Positions 55,601 through 64,000 of a stretch of 64,000 nt of DNA are shown here, piece by piece (position 1 is the first letter of the stretch; each line of letters opens with the position of its first letter). The notes under the pieces were generated by a model. That model ran no database searches and had not been told where the DNA came from. It saw nothing but the letters and a program-made list of their open reading frames with translations. The DNA is from Rhinopomastus cyanomelas (taxonomy: Eukaryota > Chordata > Aves > Bucerotiformes > Rhinopomastidae). The DNA lies in contig VXBP01002288.1 in the NCBI GenBank assembly GCA_013400115.1, positions 1 to 64,000 of the forward strand, given 5' to 3'. The position numbers and the translations under genes are program-made.

Positions 55601-58600
55601 TTCCTTTCACATTAGGGGCAGCTGTATGCTGGCAACAAGGGGCATTCTCAGCCTATTTTGTCCTGAGGAGCAGTGTTTCAAAATTCTGGAAATTTGTTAG
55701 ACTGTTTTTCCCTGGTTACATTCACTGCAAGTCAGTCTCAAGGCACATGAGTAGGACAAATTAAGTGTATGTTGACTAAATCCTTTAACATCTGGTCTAA
55801 GATCTGGACAGTCTGTTGATTTATAATGTTATCTGTCTATAATTTCACAATAGAAGTGCACTCTGAGAAGATGATGTGTGACAGGGATTTTTCTTGTTGT
55901 AGAAAAAATGTTTATTTGGAGAAAGCAATTTAACACTGGCTCAGAAGTTCAGTATTGTCTCTACCTCAGGAATGGTCTAGTGGTCTTATTACTATGTAGT
56001 AGAACCAGATGTGGAGATGCATGCAATATCATGTAATTACTCTGAAATACAAGTCTCTGTAGAAGAAGACAAATCTTTGTAAAACAAAACAGTAGAAAAT
56101 ATAGTATAAGGGCAGATGAAAATATTTGCTAAGTCACAGAGTCCTGGATATGGTGCAGTGGATTCAATATATCTGTGTGACGTGTGCCTCATATACAGAC
56201 TTGAAGATATTGGAGGTAGTTTTAAATGCACCAGCAATTCATGAGGTATTCATATAGCAGCTTAAACTCAAAAAGTAAGAACGTTTTTGCTATCCACATG
56301 ACCAAGGAGTTATACAAGGATGGTCAAAATTTACTTCTATCTCCATTTAGTAGAGGGCAAATACTACCTTTATATTTGCCTCATAGCTCAGCAAGCTGAA
56401 AGTTTTCCAGATTGAAATCTAAACTGAGAACAAGACAGGTGATAAAAGAGACTGTTATTTTGCACTATTGCTTAACAAATTAAATGTGTTATTTTTTTCT
56501 TCTGAACTCATAAAACCATCCATTCGTAAAAATTCTGTCCATTTCCCTAAATATAAGTGAGTCAGCATTTTACAGGAAGAAATAATGACCATTTTCATTC
56601 ATAAGACACCCCCTGCTAGCACACTGTAGGTGTCACATGGATTAACTTTAATCAGAACAACCAACAACAATTAAAACATCATTAAATATTCAATACATAA
56701 ACACCCCTAAAACAAACAGAATAGCATTATCATAAAAGTCATCTAAGTCTACAAACATTTAAAGTTAGTGTAAATTTGCTGCCTATGTACATCTTTTGGT
56801 TGCTTACTCTTCATAGCAAGCTGCTAATAAAGCAAACATAAAACTGAAATCGCTGTGTCTTGGTCTGACGACAGTATGCTGCCAAGAGACAATGAGCAAA
56901 CTGAATAAATATGGAAGGAACAACTCTGTTCAGTCATTTATCTCCTGCTGAGGATATCCCCTCTAGCTGAGGCATGGGATACTAGGAGCAGAAAAACTGG
57001 ACTCATCAGGACTCCAGACAGAAACTCTGCTAAATCAAAGTGACCAATCAGCTTGGATCACTTTTGTCTTCTGTATTTACTGTGGTTTTCTGGGTTTGAA
57101 TTTAGGGATGAAAGAAAGAAGGGCTATTTATTAACCACCATCACTCCCTGAGGTAGTGAATATGGTGCCTAGAAGCACATTGCAAAGAATGACAACAGCC
57201 ATCGCAGTGACAAAGATTTTGGAGCCTGTTTTGTGTTTCTAATTTCACATTGAAGCTTAACCCTAGTGACAGGTTATATCAGCAGAGAATTTTCTTCCTG
57301 GAGTTGAGTTGAGACCATTAAAAAGCTTTCTTCTGCAACATGTAGCTTGCTCCTCTTTGTAAGATCCCCTGGAAGTTTTATTTATATACTTCCTTAGTCT
57401 TGCATGAGCTTATCACTGCCCTTGAAATCTCCTCTTTTTTTTTTTTTTTTTTTTCCTGAGATCATAAGAGTATGGATGTTGCTGAGTAGTAAATACCAAA
57501 GAAAAAGCATTTGATATTTCTGCTGTGACTCTTTCAGCTATATACTGGATGACATGGGAAAATTTTGCCACTATAAACCATACAGAAAATAAGGAACTGA
57601 TCTGCACGTGGTTAGCGAAGTACCGAGATTTATTTTTTTCAGAATTTAAGGTAACGTAATGCCATAAACTCAAGATATATCAAGATGTTTCTTTTAAAAT
57701 GTGCTCACTTCCAAGGCTGACTTTGTGCAGTAGTGCTACATCTTTTATTTCATCTTTATGAGCTGGCACAGAGCATAATGGACTGTCATAAATCATGTTG
57801 GATAATTGGCAATCATTGCCAATAAAACTGAAACCTAAAGTAAATATTACACAAATCTTCACCCATTTCGCTTCTCTTTAGGGAATTAGTAATATTCTAT
57901 TACAAATTACTGTAGGACTTTGCATGAATGACATAAGGGCTTCAAAAATCATAAAAGGTGGAGGAAGAGTAGGAAAGAATCCAAGAAAAAACTCTTCAGT
58001 ATAATTTTGATCTTGAAAACCAGGAACAACTCAATAACGTCTAGTAAAAGATGTTTTTTTGTGTGACTACTTGCATATGAATCGTATCAGGGTCTTCCGT
58101 GTACCTGGAACATGCCACCCAAAAAGGCATTAGGTTAACAGGTAGAATAGGGCTTATTACCTATAAAATAGTTTATTCATCACTCGATTGTTCCATGTCA
58201 ATATAATTAAATCTGAAAGGTGATAATAGCATTTGAACATCTGTCTTTAGCTTTCATATTCTTCACAGTCTGTTGATTGGGTTATGTTTTGTATTATTTC
58301 AGTGTCCACAACTGTCAAGTGAAATGGTAGAGTGCTCATATGAAGTGGTAAGCTGCAGTCAGAAGCAGCACTTCATTTGTTTTCTATGTTAATAGAGTAT
58401 GACAGCTCCAACTCGGAACAAATTGTTTTCAGTTGTTTGACGGGTCTCAGCTGCTCCAAACTGGAAGGCGACCAGATTTTTTTTGTAGTTGAAAAGTAAG
58501 AGCTGTTAAAAAACACTTGTAGGCTCTTCACTTTTTACTAACACATCATTAAAGTCCTTCAACTTTTTAAGATTGTAAAACACTGAATCTCAAGAGAAAT

Positions 58601-60264
58601 TAGAAGTCATACTGAAATAATATCCATATGGAATAAAGCCAATGATCTACAGACGTAAACATCACTACAACTTTTTCTCTTAAAAATAAAAATATTTTTG
58701 TTTTATAGAGTTTCTTGCTTTTCAGGGAGCTGACATTGGAATATTCACCTATAATTAAAATATAATTTCTATTTAGAGTTATTTTTTCCAGTAGTACCAG
58801 CGAACTTGTAGTATTTAAAATACTTTTGTTAAGATGGTAGAAAATCTGTGAAGAAGTATTTTTAAGATTCTGCAGAAGAATTGTAGAAATTTCTTGAAAG
58901 CAATATTCAAAATATTAAGTTTAAAGAGGAGAATGAACTTCTTCCAACATAATGACTTTCTGTCTAGTGTCTGGCAAAAATATCTAACAAATATTAATGT
59001 AGACTGTCTATGGGAAGTTGTTAGGGGATCACTATAAAAATTAGAAATAATGGGGGCAGGGGGGGAAGCCTGAGAAGAGTGTGAAATGGAAGCATTAAAC
59101 TAAGGAATATGTTTGAGGTAATTTTTGTTAGACAAAACCAAAACTACTCGTGCCGAGTTCTGCACAAAATTAAATTCTTTAGTAAGATCTCTTTGTGTAG
59201 CTCTTTAATTGCATGGGTCAACAAACATCACCTGGAACTACAGACAGCAAATAACTAAACTCCCCGTTATGTCATGGAAGGCTTTACTTTAACATATATT
59301 TTATTATAACTTTTCTCCCTAAGGAGTTTATATCAATGTCTATTAATAAGTAATGAGAAACCTACTGAGCTTAAGAGCAATACAGTTTACTGATAGCCAT
59401 AATAAACTAATCTCTAATGTTGCCATCCAAATTTATTTATTGAAAATTGTACTGCTGTAGCGGCTTTAAAACTGACCTCAAGGTAAATTTATGTTAAAAT
59501 ATAATTAACCATTTTATTGACGCTTGTAATTGTTTTTCCTTGAAGGGATAAAATGTTTTTATTTCCACAATAATTATAGAGGATCAGCCTACTCTGCCTG
59601 GTTCTAAAGTGCAAGAGTTTTCAAACAAATTGAAGCACTCGTAGCTCCTGGTAGTAGTCTAATTTTTACCTCCTTACCATTTGAAACATGCAGCTACATC
59701 AGAAAATATTCCAGGAAGACATGAAAAATCAAATACTCGGCTCTACCCATAAGAATATTTGTAATCCTTGCCATATTTTTCTTTGTTTAAGAAAGGATTT
59801 TAACTTGATATTTTGGAAGTTTAAGAGGATGTTATTTCATTATTTGCTGAAAATTGTCATTTTATTCATCTTTCTCAATTTTCTGCATAGCTGTGTTTTA
59901 TGAAACATGTAATACAAAATCACTAAAGATGGAAAAGAAGTTTTGTTGATTTGTTTTCCTTTCATTTTATTGTTTCATACAGATAGGGGAATGTAGGTTA
60001 TTCTCTTAGACCATCAAGAGCATAATCCACATAGTTCTGCAGCATTGCTGTGCTAGCACTAGCAACTGAAATGCATATATGTCTAAAGAGAAAACAAAGC
60101 TCCAGAAAGAGCCCAAGACAGGTTTATCCTATTTCCTTTTCAGCTGTTTCTTGGAACAACCTATATCACCAATATGTTCCTAAGCATGTAGAAGAATAGC
60201 ATTTTCAAAGTAACAAAATTAACCAAAACCAAAAAAGATACAAACATATATATATATGATGTAA
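55601..60264. other. No recognised gene
   Basis: 4.7 kb without a recognisable gene or repeat. A homopolymer of 20 T is at 57435-57454 (A-tail-like on the minus strand, but with no retrocopy attached that I can see). A TATATATATA patch at 60247-60257 borders the next CR1. Confidence 0.5.
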
Positions 60265-60638
60265 AAGGATGGAGAAGAGGAGATTGAGGGGTGATCTAAT
60301 TAATATCTATAAATATTTGAAGGGTGGGTGTCAGGAGGATGGAGCCAGGCTCTTCTCAGAGTCATTTAGTGATAGGATGAGAGGCAATGGGTGTAAGCTA
60401 AAACATAGGAGGTTCCACATCAGTATGAGAAGGAACTTCTTCACAGTGAGGGTGACAGAGCACTGGAACAGGCTGCCCAGGGACGTTGTGGAGTCTCCTT
60501 CACTGGAGACATTTAAGACCCGCCTGGATGTGTTTCTGTGTGACTTGGTCTAGGTGATCCTGCTGTTGCGGGGGGATTGGACTAGATGATCTTTTGAGGT
60601 CCCTTCCAATCCCTAATGATTCTGTGATTCTGTGAAAG
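60265..60638 (+). mobile_element. CR1: Young CR1 LINE 3' fragment with intact ORF2 C-terminus
   Basis: This is open from 60269 to 60553, encoding the terminal 94 residues of ORF2: EKRRLRGDLINIYKYLKGG, GNGCKLKHRRFHISMRR, NFFTVRVTEHWNRLPRDVV, and the end ESPSLETFKTRLDVFLCDLV. The 3' part GATTGGACTAGATGATC and tail AATGATTCTGTGATTCTG end at 60638. It is the best preserved CR1 tail in the window and was probably inserted recently into a TA-rich site. It is 5'-truncated like the others. Confidence 0.97.
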
Positions 60639-63600
60639 TATTTTCTTTTTCGACGTATAATGAGGAAAAGAATATTTTTATGTTGACAGATGTAATATTT
60701 GGCATTATTTTGCAACCACAAAAAAATTTTATGAATGGAATTACATAGAAAACAAAAAATGTAAATCTAATATTCCTTATTTTCATTAGGATTGTGTCAT
60801 CTAAGTTAATTTTTTTTTTTGTTAGAACAACGCTATAAAATAAAACATTGTTAAACTGAGAGTGCTGTATTAAAATAACTCCCAGTTTAGGTCAGCTGAT
60901 GTCTAATGTTTTTACTGGTGAATGAGCTGAGTTCTGACTGGGATTTTCTGCATTGCTCATTGGGAAGTAAAAATATTTCACCGTCATCTTGGACATCTAA
61001 GAAGAAGCAACAGATGATTTAAAGTACAAACTTCTGAATCACAGTCCTTATGAGACAATGATAAGTTGTGCATCTCAGAGAGGAAGCTGCTTGTTAATTT
61101 CATGCTTACAGACATTTCAGACTGTCCTAGTCCCTGCATTATTTCTGATTTAGGAAAATATCCCATTACAAATTATCCAGAGAACTAAAAATGTAAGGTC
61201 TCTCCATGCTCCTTCAGCTTTCTCAGATTTAAGAGGACGCATAGAAAATAATTAATTGCAGCAGTATTCAGTCTCTATCTTCGTACTGTTCCCACAGGTC
61301 AGGGAAAAAAAAAAAGCAGGATTAAAAACCCAAGCAAAAGTCTACAGTAAAACTTTGTCATTCTGGGTATTGGTGTGCAAATGAATATCAAAGTGACCCA
61401 CTAAGTTTCTAAGAGTCTCGTATTCGTAAAAAACCCAACATGCCTTTCAAAAATGTAGCTGAGAATCTATAAAAAAAGGAATTATATATTTGGAAAGGGG
61501 AGAAAGGGACTGATAGGTAGAATAGTAAGCAGCATGCACTTACAGACAACCCTATAGATTTCAAATAACTGATCTTGTAGGAAATAATGAGCTATCTGCT
61601 AAGAAAGGAAAGAACAGAGGAACGGATAATAAACAAACTCTGGCTCTCATGTGTGACCTTGTACAGTACAATGCAGTTTAATTTTTTTACTTGTCATTCA
61701 TATTGAAAACAAATTTGCAATTTTCTGCAAATATAATGAGAATCTTCCCAGAATGTGTAAGTGCGGAGGAGAATGGGATATTTCTGTCAAATGAAACACT
61801 GCAGTATTTGCTTCCAAAAAGAAAGGACTGTGACTAGATATTTTCACTCAGGAGACACATATGATTCACACAGTTACAGATTATAAATCCAGACATGACT
61901 GCTGTGATCATCTGATCTGTTTTCTATATAACACATGCCAAAAGACTTTTCTAAATTTGTTCTCACTCAGGTTAGACTATACATGAAAGATTACTGTTAA
62001 ACAGGAACATGGTTGATTGCTGTCAGTATCCATAGAGTAATCCACTTAATTTGTAACTGAGATACAGATCAAATGCTAAGAAAATCCTTTTTACTGTAAA
62101 AAAACCTTAATACTGGAATTGGTAAGCCAGCGATCCTTTTGAATCTGCCACTGGTGGTTTTTAAGAGCAGATAAGCATAGTGTACATATAGAGGACATTG
62201 TCTCATTGCTAGTACTGGAAAAAATGAAAGAAAAGATTAGATGTCTCTTTAGACTCTTTCCAGCCTGAATTTCAATGGAAAAGAAATCTTTGTTCATCAG
62301 AAGCCGTGGAAATTTTCATAGAGTGAATTCACCGAAGGAGGATTTTGAAAGAAATCTTTAGGGCTTTTGAGAAGATATTCCTCACACCTTAATTTCACCA
62401 GCTGAAATGGAAGGATGGTCCTGTAGTGCATATTTGTCCCATATTTGTCCACTGGTTTATATGACATCTACAATCACAGGAGATTACAGGAATATACTAG
62501 AAAATCCAATGAAGTTAGATTTTACACATCCTGTTTCCTACATCTTTCCTAAGTAGGTACAAAATACAAGTTCAGCAAAGTTGTTGATGTTAACATAACT
62601 GAATTTGTCAGGTAAACTGCCACAGTGAAATTATCCTTTCAAGAGAACAGAAATTTCCATTCTATGGTTAGAAATAACAAGTATTATGTGCTGCAGAGAC
62701 CAGTTGTAAAGAAGTCCTTGCATAATGAGTGTCAATCCTTAATTCCTTTTAGTCACTATTAGTTATTAAACAAAACACTGGTAGTGGTTTCTTTACATCA
62801 CATTTTTGGTATTATTTGTCTTACCTTTGATGTGCTACCCATGTATTTTCTTCATCATTTATTGTCTTCCCATTTTGTATTTTGTCCTTCTGGCATTGTC
62901 CAGCTAAGGATTATCCTAAATGTTGTGTGGAAAGGCTTCTTTAAATTTTTGCATTATCAGTGTCATTACGTATCCCCGTGTTCTTGGGAAAAAAGGGATG
63001 GAATAAACACATTTATTGTATTCAACGTCTTTTTGTCTTTTATGGCACTGTAAAGTCCTAACGTATGCCTCATTTAACTCTTAGTCAAATGAAAAGAGCA
63101 ATAGTCAATTCATCACTTTTATACAGATGAGGAACCTATCCAAGACTACAAATTTTGTTAATTATTGTGCCTGAAATTTTTAGGTTACAAGATACAGTTT
63201 CCAGATAATGAGTGTAACAAGTAAGGACAAAACTTGATTTGTGGAATGATTTCAACATTGTCCTTACTATTATTTCTTTATCTAACTTCCTAAGGTTTTT
63301 TTATTATTTTAAAGAAGCTGTAGCTTCCTAAGCAAATGTTGTGGCCAGTCAAGTGGGTATATTTGGAATCTATAAGAACTTTTATTCTGTCTTGCAACAG
63401 AGAGTAAGTTTTCTGAGAAGATGTCCTCTCCAGACCAAAAAAATAAGGCTAAAACTCAGTCTTCAGAGGAATTCTTAAGTCTTGGTGCATAAGAGTGCCC
63501 ATGTTCAGAATTGTGATGTGTTGTACTTACACATTCTGCCATTATCAGAATACATTGTACCAAATTAAGTGTCTAACTAGTGAGTTGAGAGCTTCAGGAA

Positions 63601-64000
63601 CCTATCTTCAGTTCTATATAGAGCCATTAATCTTTTCCTGGCACCTAAACTAATTGTTGTTTCTCTGAGAAGTAGCAGACATGAAGGACACACAAGCCTT
63701 AGACCTTAGAGACAACTTTTGTTGGGATGTACAAGCTGAGTTCAGACTGCAGTTCATCCTCTTGTACATTTTAACTCCAACTTTAACATCTTTCACATGA
63801 ATTATCTATAAGCTGCTCTGTACATGGACTTAATATCTGTCTTAATAAATGTCCCACTCTGTACTGAATGATTAGACAGCGTTTGAAAGGACAGACAAAT
63901 AAATTACAAAAAAGAGAAAAAAAAATCTCAGTATTTAAAGCATTAATGAATAATTTGGGAAAGGTGTTTCCAACCTCTGCTTGGTGCATTACCCATAACT
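60639..64000. other. No recognised gene; possible CR1 crumb
   Basis: A fragment at about 62240-62275 (GACTCTTTCCAGCCTGAATT) resembles the CR1 3' block, but only about 40 bases are comparable. Otherwise this is AT-rich DNA with poly-A and poly-T runs. The open frame at 62784-63053 plus has no recognisable motif. Confidence 0.45.

Noticed and set aside
57435..57454. Poly-A tail of a processed retrocopy (minus strand)
   Set aside because: No gene-derived sequence is attached on the 5' side and no target duplication was found. It is treated as a homopolymer.
1..64000. CRISPR arrays, operons, phage or plasmid functions
   Set aside because: No regularly spaced direct repeats and no dense coding. 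CR1 repeats throughout show vertebrate nuclear DNA.

Overview
This window is vertebrate nuclear DNA, almost certainly from a bird. It carries more than a dozen fragments of CR1, the dominant avian LINE, recognisable by their 3' ends (octamer tail ATTCTATG or ATTCTGTG, preceded by the block around GATGATCTTTCGAGGTC). The rest is AT-rich sequence without genes. I found no host protein-coding exon, no operon, no CRISPR array and no functional RNA gene. The long open frames are CR1 pieces, a hAT transposase remnant, simple repeats or noise. Some CR1 tails are of the kind common in CR1-rich lineages such as woodpeckers and allies, but the species cannot be fixed from this.

Layout. 0-3.1 kb holds several old and nested CR1 fragments. 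3-13 kb is mostly featureless, with CR1 tails at 5.4 and 7.7 kb. 13.3-15.3 kb is the longest CR1 copy: a decayed ORF1 with a duplicated coiled-coil unit, then the ORF2 reverse transcriptase up to about motif B, with the endonuclease missing. 15-28 kb is sparse, with CR1 pieces at 21.6, 22.2-23.0 and 24.8 kb. 28.5-30.0 kb is a scaffolding problem: three single-N joins whose flanking duplications show that two contigs are in the wrong order. 34.1 kb has a tRNA-headed SINE with a CR1-like tail. 34.9-35.8 kb (minus) and 42.9-43.5 kb (plus) are two copies of one GC- and CpG-rich repeat. It looks like the LTR and leader of an endogenous retrovirus, and the plus copy has a primer-binding-site-like match to tRNA-Phe. 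39.6-39.8 kb is a sequence gap, followed by an LTR-like R-U5 segment at 39.8-40.2 kb and a 230-base pyrimidine microsatellite at 40.7 kb. 44-45 kb has three CR1 3' ends in a row. 48.6-49.7 kb is a complete hAT-type DNA transposon, 1115 bases long, with perfect 15-base terminal inverted repeats, a near-perfect 8-base target duplication and an almost open transposase C-terminus. 51.9-64 kb has three further sizeable CR1 fragments in otherwise featureless DNA.

No genes work together here. The content is a record of transposition: CR1 (and a SINE that probably borrows its machinery), retroviral LTRs and one cut-and-paste element. The most useful leads are the hAT element, the tRNA/CR1 SINE, the inverted LTR-like pair and the contig-order error. 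I see no evidence of a new functional system.
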